The notes under the pieces were generated by a model. The model did no database searches. It was not told where the DNA came from and saw only the letters and a program-made list of their open reading frames with translations. Shown here one piece after another: positions 34,181 to 46,800 of a stretch of 64,000 bases of DNA. Position numbers and translations under genes: made by a program. How positions within the stretch are numbered: the first letter of the stretch is position 1; every line of letters begins with the position of its first letter. This DNA comes from Mytilus trossulus (lineage: Eukaryota > Mollusca > Bivalvia > Mytilida > Mytilidae). Where the stretch lies: the NCBI RefSeq assembly GCF_036588685.1, contig NC_086379.1, positions 73,005,727-73,069,726 on the forward strand, in the 5' to 3' direction.

Positions 34181-36530
34181 TATAGACAACGATTCACCAA
34201 ACACTACACAGAACACTAAAGACAACGATTTAACCAAACACTACACAGAACACTAAAGACAACGATTCAACCAAACACTACACAGAACACTATAGACAAC
34301 GATTCACCAAACACTACACAGAACACTTAAACAACGATTCACCAAACACTACACAGAAAACTATAGACAACTATTCAACCAAACACTACACAGAACACTA
34401 AAGACAACGATTCAACCAAACACTACACAGAACACTATAGACAACGATTCAACCAAACACTACACAGAACACTAAAGACAACGATTCAACCAAACACTAC
34501 ACAGAACACTAAAGACAACGATTCAACCAAACACAACACAGAAAACTATAGACAACGATTCAACCAAACACTACACAGAACACTAAAGACAACGATTCAA
34601 CCAAACACTACACAGAACACTAAAACAACCCTTCAACCAAACACTACACAGAACACCAAAGACAACTATTCAACCAAACACTACACAGAACACCAAAGAC
34701 AACCCTTCAACCAAACACTACACAGAACACTAAAGACAACTATTCAACCAAACACTACACATAACACTAAAGACAACGATTCAACCAAACACTACACAGA
34801 ACACCAAAGACAACCCTTCAACCAAACACTACACAGAACACCAAAGACAACGATTCAACCAAACACTACACAGAACACTAAAGACAACTATTCAACCAAA
34901 CACTACACATAACACTAAAGACAACGATTCAACCAAACACTACACAGAACACTATAGACAACTATTCAACCAAACACTACACAGAACACCAAAGACAACG
35001 ATTCAACCAAACACTACACAGAACACCAAAGACAACCCTTCAACCAAACACTACACAGAACACTAAAGACAACGATTCAACCAAACGCTACACAGAACAC
35101 TAAAGACAACGATTCAACCAAACACTACACAGAACAATAAAGACAACGATTCAACCAAACACTACACAGAATACCAAAGACAACGATTCAACCAAACACT
35201 ACACAGAACACTAAAGACAACTATTCAACCAAACACTACACACAACACTAAAGACAATGATTCAACCAAACACTACACAGAACACTAAAGACAACCCTTC
35301 AACCAAACACTACACACAACACTAAAGACAACGATTCATCCAAACACTACACAGAACACTAAAGACAACCCTTCAACCAAACACTACACAGAACACCAAA
35401 GACAACGATTCAACCAAACACTACACAGAACACCAAATACAACCCTTCAACCAAACACTACACGGAACACTAAAGACAACGATTGAACCAAACACTACAC
35501 AGAACACTAAAGACAACAGTTCAACCAAACACTACACAGAAAACTATAGACAACCATTCAACCAAACACTACACAGAACACTAAAGACAACCCTTCAACC
35601 AAACACTACACAGAACCACAGAACACTGTAGACAACGATTCAACCAAACACTACACAGGAAACTATAGACAACCATTCAACCAAACACAACACAGAATAC
35701 CAAAGAAAACCCTTCAACCAAACACTACACAGAACACTAAAGACAACGATTCAACCAAACACTACACAGAACACTAAAGACAACGATTCAACCAAACACT
35801 AAACAGAAAACTATAGACAACGAATCAACCAAACACTACACAGAACACTTAAGACAACGATTCAACCAAACACTACACAGAACACTAAAGACAACGATTC
35901 AACCAAACACTAAACAGAAAACTATAGACAACGAATCAACCAAACACTACACAGAACACTTAAAACAACGATTCAACCAAACACTACAAAGCACACTATA
36001 GACAACGATTCAACCAAACACTACACAGAACACTAAAGACAACTGTTCAACCAAACACTACACATAACACTAAAGACAACGATTCAACCAAACACTACAC
36101 AGAACACTAAAGACAACCATTCAACCAAACACTACACAGAACACTAAAGACAACCATTCAACCAAACACTACACATAACACTAAAGACAACTATTCAACC
36201 AAACACTACACAGAACACTATAGACAACGATTCAACCAAACACTACACAGAACACTAAAGACAACTATTCAACCAAACAGTACACAGAACACTAAAGACA
36301 ACGATTCAACCAAACACTACACAGAACACTAAAAACAACCCTTTAACCAAACACTACACAGAACACCAAAGACAATTATTCAACCAAACACTACACAGAA
36401 CACCAAAGACAACCCTTCAACCAAACACTACACAGAATACCAAAGACAACCCTTCAACCAAACACTACACAGAACACTATAGACAACGATTCAACCAAAC
36501 ACTACACAGAACACTAAAGACAACTATTCG
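34181..36530. repeat. Minisatellite, 37-bp unit, about 63 copies
   Basis: The core 'caaccaaacactacacagaa' repeats through about 2.35 kb with a modal unit of 37 bp. Variation is concentrated in two spots: after 'acaac' (gatt, tatt, cctt, catt) and before 'gacaac' (ctaaa, ctata, ccaaa). A few units are shorter or carry an insertion (35611-35625). The period is not a multiple of three and frames are stopped, so it is not coding. Strand asymmetry is strong: almost no G on the plus strand. Confidence 0.95.
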
Positions 36531-36534
36531 ACAA

Positions 36535-37190
36535 TTAAAAATTTAAAAAAAATATTTAACAGAAATACCAAATAAAAAAAATCATGGTGCGTTGAAACAC
36601 AAACAAAAACTGTTTATGATTCAGAAGTTTTTGACTGCAAAGAAATGTATGATTAATTTCCTTTAACTGTCAATTTCAAAGGAATTTATTTTCGACCCTT
36701 TTCAATATGCAACCAGATGTGACGTTCTATGAGTACTACACATAACACAACACACATACTGCATTTATCCGTTTAAACGTAAGCGTTTAATTACAAAAAT
36801 CCGGTTTAAATTTCTGAACCTATTTTTTTTTTGTGTACATGTTACGATACACCTAGGCCTTATGTTAATTACTTTAATTCATAGAAAGTTTGATTATACA
36901 ATGTAAACAGAAAGACGCGCCATTGATAAATTTATACAGTCGAATTAAAAGAAATTTTCTGTTTCCTGTTCACAATTGTGTTATTTTGACTGGGTATGAG
37001 TTTGCATGGCCAGTGATGCTGGATATCATGCAGTTCTTTTCCGATCGATTCGTCATTAATGTTACAAAATAATGAATTATAAACTTTTAAAATCTTTATA
37101 TAGATTAAAAGCAATACTAGAAGTAATCATTAAAAAACATGGATTCCACATGCTCAATACCTTAATTTGGCGAATATAATGTGTCATTTT
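36535..37190. other. Intergenic stretch after the minisatellite
   Basis: AT-rich sequence without a recognisable gene. The short ORFs at about 36890-37114 overlap on opposite strands and look like chance. Confidence 0.3.
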
Positions 37191-37194
37191 AGTA

Positions 37195-37570
37195 CAGGAG
37201 GGCGAAAGATGTTAAAGGGACAGTCACACTCATAGATAGAAAAAAAAATGACAATGCCATGGCTAAAAATTGAAAAAAAACTAACAAACAATAGTAGTAC
37301 AGAAGACACAACATCGAAAACTAAATAATAAGCAACACGAACCCCCACCAAAATATATAGTAAACTAATTAGATTTGTAAAATCGATTGTTTCAGTCGTA
37401 TTGGTTCTAACTTAAACGAGGGACGAAAGATACCAGAGGAACAGTCAAACTCAAAGATCGAATATAAACTGACAACGCCATGGCTAAAAATGAAAATGAC
37501 AAACAGACAAACAATAGTACTCATGACACAACATAAGGAAAAAAAGCAACACGAACCACAACCAAACTTG
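37195..37570 (-). mobile_element. Two adjacent retroelement tails R2
   Basis: Two R2 tails in the same orientation, at 37195-37345 and 37418-37570, each start with 'gggcgaaagat'/'gagggacgaaagatacc' and proceed through 'gacagtcacactcata' and 'gacaacgccatggctaaaaa' to 'gcaacacgaacc'. Both are truncated at a similar internal point, so this may be one local duplication rather than two insertions. Confidence 0.7.
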
Positions 37571-38289
37571 GAGTGATTAATCTATCATAATGACTGAATA
37601 AGGGTATTATACTGGTTGATTTGCTTCAAATACATAAAGATTGTCATTCATATACAAGTTATAAACAATTTCAATTAAATGGACATGTTAAATGACAAAA
37701 TAGCTAAATTAAAAACTATAATAAAAAGAAAAAGAAGATTCATTTACAGTCCCAATAAACCGTATCGCTAATCCCGGTTGACCTGGCCGCTTTAACTTTG
37801 ACGCATACAACAATCACTTTTCCATTGTGGCGTCAGATATTTTGTTTTATGAAGTCAAAGTTTAACGGGCACCTGTGTGATATCCAAAAATTGCGGACAA
37901 ATAGCGATAAGGTGTATATCAAACATAAGATCGTCCATCCTCCACTTCGGAAAAAAATACACGAGTTTAGAGTTAAAGTTGTATCATATATTGAGTATGA
38001 TCTGTTTAATATAAAGATGAATTGATGACAACAATAATTCCCTCCTTCCTTATCATGTACACAGATGCACACCGACATATAAGTAATTTGAAGACTTACC
38101 TTTATAAAAATACTGCTGATTTCGGCTCTTTATGGTTAAAATTATTTGTTCTGCACTGATATTTATACCTTAAGTAGTCTGATGTTGTATGCATCAATAC
38201 ATAATTTACCAATAACGATAATAATTATAACCGTAACCACAGCTTAGTTAGATTAAGCGTTTATATTTTATTAATCAATTAAAAATTCA
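37571..38289. other. Intergenic stretch
   Basis: No gene recognised. Overlapping ORFs on both strands at 37798-38078 lack family resemblance or splice context. Confidence 0.3.
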
Positions 38290-38605
38290 ACTTTTATATA
38301 TATCCAATATTAGGTCAATGTCAGAAAAATATAAACTTTTTTGTATGAGGCTGGACTGGGGAAAGGCGAGGTTCTTCCGTGTCCTTCCCCAGTTTTGTGC
38401 GGAATACAAAAAAGTTTATATTTTTCTGACATTGACGTAATATTGTTTTTATATTGCAACTTAAATAAATGCATTGATAGCTATTTAAATCGTAAAACTA
38501 ATTCTCATCCTTTTAGGAACCCCTGATTGTGGGAAGAGTGATCCATAATGAAATTGACATTGCACAACATATCGCTGTGTTACTATATTTAGGAAATAAA
38601 CACAA
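38290..38605 (+). mobile_element. Hairpin MITE family M2, copy 2
   Basis: Two 41-bp arms, 38305-38345 and 38405-38445, are inverted complements with one mismatch around a 59-bp GC-rich loop. The loop itself forms a smaller hairpin (ctgggga / tccccag). The following flank (tgcaacttaaataaatgcat to aatatagtaacacagcg complement) is shared in reverse with 31616-31895, so the mobile unit is about 300 bp and the hairpin is internal or terminal to it. Confidence 0.8.
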
Positions 38606-39030
38606 CTAATTGAAGTATACACCGTTTTATAGGTGAATGTAATAGCAAAAACAATATTCAATGTAAACTATAACAGTAAAAAGCACTGCCCACACCACAC
38701 ATGTATTTAATGTAGACAAATCAACCTAGTTTGAACAGCGGTATATATATACTTTGCCTGTTATAAAGTTAAGCCATCTATTTGTTCTTATTAAGGAGCC
38801 TTTATTTTTCTAGGAAATAAAAAATATTACGTTGTAGTTGTATATCATATAAAATACACCAATAACAATTGCCTTTGTATTATGGCTGTTTAAAGAGAAA
38901 AAAAACATATGCGTTTTTAATAGAATGACGTTTAAAAGCTAGATATTATTTACCAAACAAATCACAAAATTTGGTTTGTCGACCAATGCCTACTTGATAC
39001 CTAAATATATATACTTTATTACTCCATATA
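38606..39030. other. Intergenic stretch
   Basis: AT-rich, nothing recognised. Confidence 0.3.
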
Positions 39031-39034
39031 AGGA

Positions 39035-39245
39035 ACAGGATCTGCTTACCCGTCCGGAGCACCTGAGATCACCTCAAGATTTTTGTGGGTTTGTGTTGCT
39101 AATTCTTAAGTTTTATATGTTGTGTCATGTGTTCAATTGTTTGTCTGGTTGTCTTTTTCATTTTAGCCCATGGCGTTGTTAGTTGATATTTCGATTTTTG
39201 AGTTTGACTTTCCCTTTGGTATCTTTCGTCCTTCTTTTATAACCT
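39035..39245 (+). mobile_element. Retroelement tail R2
   Basis: 'aggaacaggatctgcttacc', 'cggagcacctgagatcacct', 'catggcgttgttagttg' and 'ggtatctttcgtccttcttt' mark a 5'-truncated R2 tail in sense orientation. Non-coding. Confidence 0.7.
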
Positions 39246-39598
39246 TTCCTTCTCGGTCGACGACAAAAAATAGACTCTAGAAATTTTTTTGAGTAACGTA
39301 CTATTGTTGAACTATAGAAGGATGTTCAAACACGATGTTTTTCCGATAATGTCAACATCGTCATGAATCCTGTAACTCCTGTACCGTGTCATTATCTTGT
39401 TTACATTGTTTATATAGTAGACATAACCATCTTGACAACAGTTGGTTAACATCGTGTTAATAATGTATATAGAGTATATGTCTTTCTGTTTTCATCGTGG
39501 ACATTGTGAAAATAACAATAGCTAGCAAATATGGCGTTTATATTGTACTTGGAGTATTCTTTTAAAATTGTTTACGTCGTAGACATTGCGTTGTTGAC

Positions 39599-39760
39599 AA
39601 AATCATCTTTGTCTACACTTGGACTCGAAACCGGGAACTCTGTGTAACAAGACAGTGCGTTTACCGACTGATAAATTCTTCGTTAGGTCAGTCGGTTAAC
39701 GCACAGCCTTGTAATACAAATGTCCCGGGTTCGAGTCCCTGTGGAGACAAAGATGATTTT
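39599..39760. repeat. Inverted pair of tRNA-like sequences (SINE-like or tRNA pseudogenes)
   Basis: Arms 39599-39671 and 39689-39760 are about 80% inverted complements. The right arm on the plus strand carries a near-consensus pol III A box (taggtcagtcgg, 39684-39695) and a perfect B box (ggttcgagtcc, 39728-39738) 32 bp apart, like a tRNA gene. A cttgtaa segment resembles an anticodon loop with TGT (Thr). The acceptor stem does not pair, so a functional tRNA is unlikely. The left arm, read on the minus strand, has a B box with one change (gtttcgagtcc) and a short pairing arm ctgt/acag around cttgttac. Confidence 0.6.
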
Positions 39761-39779
39761 GAAGGATGAATCATGCTCT

Positions 39780-41390
39780 CCGGTTACAGTGTATATGAAA
39801 ATGTAGGTGACTTATTGGATTAATTTGATTTAAAAAAAGAATCGTAGGTTGTTTCACAATATATGTATCAGCTGGATAAATATTTTAATCATTACAAGAA
39901 TATAATTTTCTAAATTATATGTGTACCTTATTTAAAATGAGCATGATGATTATCAAGTTAATGATATGTTTAATGTGTAACATACTGAAAGTGGGATGTA
40001 ATATGTCATTTGTTCTGGTGTTTTTATTTTTACAAAATGGTATGTGTTAAGTTTCTTATAGTTAACCCTTAATTATAATTGTTAACATGATTGATATACA
40101 GCTCAACAAATAAAACTGTTAACATTGAAATGTCCCTCTAATAATCATTCTTGAATACAAACAATAAGAATATCATTTATCACGGTTTGAACTAAATAAT
40201 TGCTAGGTAACATACGTTCAAATATTCTCGGGGTAACAATCTACTATATCACCCTCTCAGCTATATGATATCTACATAATGACATCCGTTAGTTACACAA
40301 ATATGACGGAAAGGCACATACAGGAAACCTTTAAGTTCATAACTATTAATACGTCAGAGGAACTTTAATGTTCATTGTAACTGTCGAAGTCTTATTTATA
40401 TGTTTGGAGGTAGGATTGTAAACTGCCCAGTATAGGACAGAAAACTATCGGGTGGCTTACATTATTCAAGTATTCATTTGACTTATAATCAAAGCTCGAA
40501 TGCAAACTAAATCAGCATCGAATGTTAACTTTAAAAAGCATAAACACTTCTTTAAGACGTTCCAAATCTTGCCTTATTTATATGTGTAAGAAAACCGTAA
40601 TGTTTAACAATATTTGAAAATTTAACAACATACATTTACCTAACATGAATGCATCAACAATTGTTATGAGTGTATAGAAATGTAATGGACTATTTGACTA
40701 ATCGTATATGTAACTCTTGCTGGATGCTGTAATTGAGACCATAGTTTCGTTGATAAATTGTTTTTATATTTGTCACAAATCCAGATGAATTGCAACTATG
40801 ATGTTATTTAAAACATGCAAATTATGTTGACAACAAATCAGCAGACACAAAAATGACAAACAACGTAATTAACAGCGGATTTTAATATATATCATAGTAT
40901 TTAGAATAATAACGATAATAAACGGCTTCGTATTGTAATAATGGTATAACAATAAATGTTCAAACGAGATGGAATTTAAAGGGTACGAGGAACTGTAATA
41001 AGATATCAGTTTTGCTATATAAAACAACATAAATACGTTCAAGTGTGCCTCGATAAACGCCTTTACATTCCAATTAAATTTCGGAAAGAAGGCTTCATTT
41101 CTAAAATACCTTGTTAGGGGTATACCATGTAAATATATTCTCACTAAATAAAATTCTGTATATAAATACACATATATAATTATGTATAAAAATCGTATCA
41201 GAAAGTATGTGTAATTGTACTGGTTATACATTTAATTAAAAGTCTTGACAGACTACTTTTTTTTCGTAATTTTGAAATATACATGTATAAAATTGATCAT
41301 GAGCACGACGTCCAAATGAATATTTTTTAAGAATTCACCAAAAATGTGCCTTACACAATCTCCACAAATTTAATAAAGATGCATTACATT
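39780..41390. other. Intergenic AT-rich stretch
   Basis: No gene was recognised; the 120-codon minus-strand ORF at 40869-41231 is dominated by I, Y, F and L from AT-rich sequence and is probably chance. Confidence 0.35.
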
Positions 41391-41399
41391 CTTAAATGG

Positions 41400-41880
41400 G
41401 CACTTGCTGTCAAATTAAATTTCACCGATTTGACTCAAATTCTCATATTTGTTTTAAAACACACACAACCATATATATTTGATGACAATAGACTGTCGGC
41501 ATTCCAATGGGAACCAATTGTGCCCCTTTTTTGCCGACTTGATCCTTTATTATTATGAGCCTGACTTTATATAGGAACTTCTTAGGAAAGAAGATAAGTC
41601 GTAAGCAATATCCTTTAACTTCACTTTGCGCTATATAATCGTGTTCTTTCACTAACAATTCCAAATTTGATAACTATGTTGAACGCATCAATCCCATCTA
41701 ACTAGAGATAAAGAGTAAACAGATACAGTTAAGTCTGCCCTACATATAGAAAGTGACAATGCAGGTAGATTGAAAACAAAACTTTACGACAAAAGAGATG
41801 AATTCAGCTTCCGAATTTTGAACTGTACTATGTAGCAACATTCCAGCAGCGCCTGCGTACATAGTTTATATACAGAAAAT
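41400..41880 (+). pseudogene. Reverse transcriptase fragment (R2 retroelement), decayed
   Basis: Read forward with frame changes, 41490-41520 encodes TVGIPMGTNCAPF, a reverse transcriptase motif. It is followed by YYEPDF, the remnant of SFNFTLRYI at the catalytic box (the expected YIDDV is damaged, reading YIIV), then NNSKFDNYVERINPI, LEIK, and GRLKTKLYDKRDEFSF. Several stops and frameshifts make it inactive. The same protein order continues in the copy at 46390-46900. RT superfamily placement (Penelope-like or another non-LTR group) is from memory. Confidence 0.7.
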
Positions 41881-42512
41881 CCCTTATCATGCATGCAACA
41901 TATACTCTTTAGAGCTTCTAGCTGTCCTTTAACCCAACACAACCTAATTATTTATCCTGTATTGATGACAATTCTACAAGAAATTCGTCAAGCATTGCAT
42001 TCGCTCCCGGTTTCAATCCTTAGGGAACTCTTGCAACTCGCTTAGAACATTGTTAGTCAATAAGATTTGTATATTCTTAATGGATGATGTATACAATTGA
42101 ATATCGTTACACTTGCCTAAAATGATAATTTGATATCGATCGAAACATTTAGTATTATGTATTAACTCAATAAAGAAACCAGGGTTACACTTCTGTAAGC
42201 CATACACGCGTTTCGTTTACAAAAAAAAAAAAACCCCAACATAAGTGAGGCTCGTATCAAAAGCGTTAAAATGAAGAAAATTAAAGTACGAAGTTGAAGA
42301 CCATTTTAGACCTTAAATATCAAATAATATTTTTCTGGACTCAAACATTCGTAATGTATTATATGTATCAAGTCACATGCGGGAAATGATCTAGATTTAA
42401 CCGAGAAAAAAGACTTTTTAATAATATGTAATTTAATAAAAAAAAAAAGAAAAAACAACAATGACACACTTAATATTTATGAAACATTTCTCAAACAAGG
42501 CATGGTTCATCT
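41881..42512. other. Region 3' of the polycystin gene
   Basis: Minus-strand downstream flank of the stop at 42513; probable 3' UTR, with TTTATT-type signals (AATAAA on the minus strand). A short R1-like piece ('acacgcgtttcgtttac') lies at 42205-42222. Confidence 0.35.
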
Positions 42513-43888
42513 TTACTGATAAATACGTCTTGCTCGTTCTTTCTTTTTCGGTAAGTCTTCTGTCGGTGTTACCATATCGACCTGTTGTGTCTCATCCTGA
42601 CGTGTTACTACTATTGTCTTTGTAAATTTCTGACTTGATATATAATTACGTGATAACTTCAGCCTGTCTTTTGTTGTGGTATTATTTGGTGCAATAATGT
42701 GACCAACAGCCTCTCTCCAGAAGCTTGCTACTATGTTAACGATGCCATATGTGGATCGCACCGGCTTTTTCCTAACTATTGTAATACCTACGTTTAGTGT
42801 TGCATTCATCATCGTCATTAAAATCCACAACAAAAACAAAACGAAAAAAAAGTAATAGGCTCTTCCCAGAACTGGCTCCACAGAAAACAGATCTTTGATG
42901 CTGTTTTTACCGATAATAGCGTTAACCAATGTTGTTGATGACACAAAGACGTTTTTGTATGTTTCAAGATACCTGCCAAAAATTAAATGTCCGAAAGTTA
43001 CAAACGCTACGTACACCATAACAAACATTACACAACATCCACAAAGATCACGGCTCACGTGAGCAAGAACCTTTCCAAATTGATTTATTCTTTCATTGTA
43101 GCTGAGAACTCGCATGATTCGGATAGTTGTTAGAAATATAATAAATGCCAAACAAATATTAAAGAGTTCGTCCCATGATGCAATATGACTGAAGTTGACG
43201 AATTTATTCTTATGATTTTCCCATTCTTCCATTGCCAAATTAATCATTATCCATCTTCCAATATACATTACGGTACAAACAAAGAACAAGATAATGATTA
43301 GTATGTCAAGAACATGCCATAATTCTTTCCACATCTTCTTACCGTATCTCCGAAACAAAATATATTTATGAACAGAAAATACAATTATTCCAATAACTAC
43401 AATAACTTCACATATAAAGATAAACAAACCAAGACTTCCGACATGTTGGTATGGTCGAAACGGTGAGATTGATTTACTTGCAATGACCCCACCTGTTTCC
43501 GGAAATTCAGTCAAAAACGAAATGAAAACAAAAACATTGTCATCGACGTTATACAGTGTGAATTCGGTAAATATGGCTCTAGTTTTACGGTCTATCCATG
43601 TGTATTTATACAAACCATTGAGAACTAGACGTGAGATATTGTAGTTGACAATAAATTCTGCTATATATCCACCACCGCCATAGGTAGAATGTAGTCCTGT
43701 GACCGGAAGTCCCCAAATATCAACAGACGACACAAAATTCCAGGCAGCAAATGTCATATTCTTTACAGCTTGACCTCTGACGCAAGGACGAGGCTCCCAG
43801 GCAACACAATAGTTTCTATCCTCCTCTCCGGAAATAGAATATTCATCGTAACAGGTAAAGTTATCCAAAAACTGTGTCCTACATGGCT
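42513..43888 (-). other. Last exon of the polycystin gene: channel domain
   Basis: A single 1376-nt exon encodes residues about 995-1452. It carries the second half of the polycystin (TOP) domain, with conserved-looking cysteines and FVSSVDIWG and YGGGGYIAEF blocks, then a helix series (GLFIFICEVIVVIGIIVF, LDILIIILFFVCTVMY, the arginine-containing TTIRIMRVLSYNERINQFGK, CCVMFVMVYVAFVTFGHLIF), the pore stretch and the last helix YFFFVLFLLWILMTMMN. The tail is basic (KKKERARRIYQ). Its 5' border is a clean acceptor (ttttttacag). Confidence 0.9.
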
Positions 43889-46800
43889 CTGTAAAAAAGT
43901 TAAAGCCTGCATTTATAGTACATGACTTACTAATAATATATATGAATAAACAAGATACGGGTGCCACATGTTGAGCAGGATCTGCTCACCCTTCCAGAGC
44001 ACCTGAAATCATCCATAGTTTTTTGGGGGGTTCGTGTTGCTTATTTTTTAGTTTTTCATGATGTGTCATGTGTACTATTGTTTGTCTGTTTGTCTGTTTG
44101 TCTGTTTGCCTTTTTCATTTTTAGTAATGGCCTTGTCGGTTTGTTTTCGATTTATGAGTTTGATTGTCCCTCTGGTATCTTTCGTCCCTCTTTTATTGTA
44201 CCTTCAGATGAAAGGACAACACCCGATTGAATATCAGAAAGCCAGTTAAAACCATTTGATAGCTAACTTGTTATATTATGTGGGTTTGTTTTCGTATAAA
44301 CGCGGCCTTTTCGTGTTGGTCCAATGTGAAATCATATTTTCATTTTTGCAAATTCTTCTGAATTATGTTATAACTTTCAGTCTGAAGGTTTATTTCTTGT
44401 ATCCTCATCTTAGTATTGTTAATACGTATGCATACAATAAAGTTTTTTTCATTTACCAGTGCATACAAGTATTGTTTGATTGGAATTTGCTGAAACAATA
44501 ACGAAGTAATCAATTCCAGAGTAAGCTGCAATCTTAAATTGTGTTTGTCCGATCTGGTCATTATTGTTTTTGGACAAGCAATAATCAAAAATTTTTATGT
44601 GTCATGTATCGTACCTTGAACAGTTCTTAGTTGTCTCAGTCTCATTGGACCAACACGAAAATTGACTTGGTCTTTTACATATAATCTTCTATTGGCTTTT
44701 AGTTGAACTCCATTAGAATGGTACCGTGGAAACAGAAACGTAATTAGAGTCTCATTGATCCATGTGTATATATTAGATGCAGTTGTAACCTGTAAAACAT
44801 TGAAATAGTTTATGATAAATGACTGAAGTTATCAGGTGATTTTTGCATTTTTGTCTTAATTGAATTATGAAAGATTAGTTTAGCTACAGATACATGACAT
44901 ATATATTTGGTTTGTACCAAAAGTTCCAGGCTTATATAAAGGTAACAGTAGTATACCGCTGTTCGAAACTCATAAATCAATAGAATTAAAGAACAAATCC
45001 GGGTCGCAAACTAAAACTGAGGGAAACCCATTAAATATAAGAGGAGAACAACGACACAACATTAAAATGTAACACAAACGCGCGTTTCGTTGAATTATAG
45101 TCATTTCGTACCCTAACTATTTCGTACCCCCCATTTCGTACCTTGCCCATTTCGTACCTGATGGAATATTAACATGAAGAACTATTTCGTACATCATGAG
45201 AGATTACTATGTATGCCATGTCGTACCTCACGGAAGATTTATATGTAATACCATTTCGTACCTAATGGAAGATTTATATGTTACATCATTTCCTACCTCG
45301 CGGAAGATTTATATGTAATACTATTTCGTACCTCACGGAAGATTTATATGTTATACACTATATTTGTGAATGATTGATCATATATTTTTCAATACAATAC
45401 AGTTATGTTTTACATAAGACTCATCAATGACGCTCAGATCAAAAAGTTATACAGCCAAAGATGTACAAAGATGAAGAGCATTGCGAACCCAAAATTCCAA
45501 AAAAGTTGTGCCAATACGACTAAGGTAATCTATGCCTTGGATAAGGAAATCCTTAGTTTTTCGAAAAATTTATAATTTTGTAAACAGGAAATTTATAAAA
45601 AAAACTACCATATAATTGATATACATGTCAACACCGAAGTGCTGACTTCTGGGCTGGTGATACCCTCGGCGACGAAACGTCCACCAGCAGTTGGATTGAC
45701 CCAGTGGTGTAAATAGTTATCAAAGGTACCAGGCTTATGATTTAATACCCATTTCATAAACGTAAAAATTAAACGTAATTAAAAAGTTAATAACTCAAAT
45801 TAGTTTTCAATTCTGAAATAAGTTTTTCCAACATTTTTCCATGAAGACAGTCCTTTTACTCTGGCAGGATCAATTTGGAAATAGGTAAAATTTCGACACT
45901 AAGGTATTAATGTTTGAACACAGAAGGACAAAAATATTATATGATACGCCAAGTTTAAGGCTGGCGTATAACGAAGGTAATATTATAAGATTGTAAAGTG
46001 GATATTGAGATCAGTATCTATAAAGGATTTTAATATGTTACGTCAGATGCACATTTTCAACTGATAAGATTTTTCAGTTGCACCAAAATCCATGAAGTTG
46101 TAAGGTCGGTTATGTCGATCAAAACAGTATAAATTGATGGCGTTGTCAGTTTGTTTTTGATTTATGAGTTTGACTGTCCCTTTGGTATCTTTTGTCCCTC
46201 TTTTATAACATTTAAAAAAGTGAGCCAAACCTTAATCTACCTTTGGCAAATATGTTTATGGTTAAAAACAAAAATAATAGGTATATAAGAATCTTTGTAC
46301 GCGCTAAATATGAACCTTTACATACGCTGATTGGAGTATCATAGATGAGATTTAAGCTGTCGATAAATTTCATATAATGATACGAATTCGACATTAAGTT
46401 CTTTTACAACATAAATCAAAATTTGGTGACTATGTTGAACTCATCTATCCCATCGAACTAGAGATAAAGGATACTACAAATACAGTTAAGTCGGCCTCAT
46501 ATCTTAACTTACATCTAGAAATTGACAATGGAGGTCGGTTGAAAACAAAACTTCACGACAAAAGAGACGATTTCAGCTTTTCAATAGTGAACTTTCCATT
46601 TCTAAGTAGCAACATTTCAGCAGCACCTGCATACGGGGTATTTATCTCCCAATTGATACGATATTCTCGTGCTTGCATTTCCTATCTCGATTTTCTTGAT
46701 AGAGGTCTACTGCTCACAAGGAAGCGATTAAACAAAAAGTAGGAAATGGCGAAGTTGAAATCATCCCTTCATTAATTTAACGGACGCCATCACGAGTTGG

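Noticed and set aside
34181-36530. CRISPR-like array or repetitive coding sequence
   Set aside because: There are no unique spacers and units abut directly; the 37-bp period breaks any frame. It is a minisatellite in an animal genome.
39684-39756. Functional tRNA gene (Thr-TGT)
   Set aside because: The internal promoter boxes fit, but acceptor and anticodon stems do not pair.
40869-41231. 120-codon minus-strand ORF
   Set aside because: Composition is dominated by I, Y, F and L from AT-rich sequence; no motif, splice context or homologue in memory.
46539-46742. A free-standing small gene
   Set aside because: It is a piece of the reverse transcriptase of the R2 element, followed by the element's tail.
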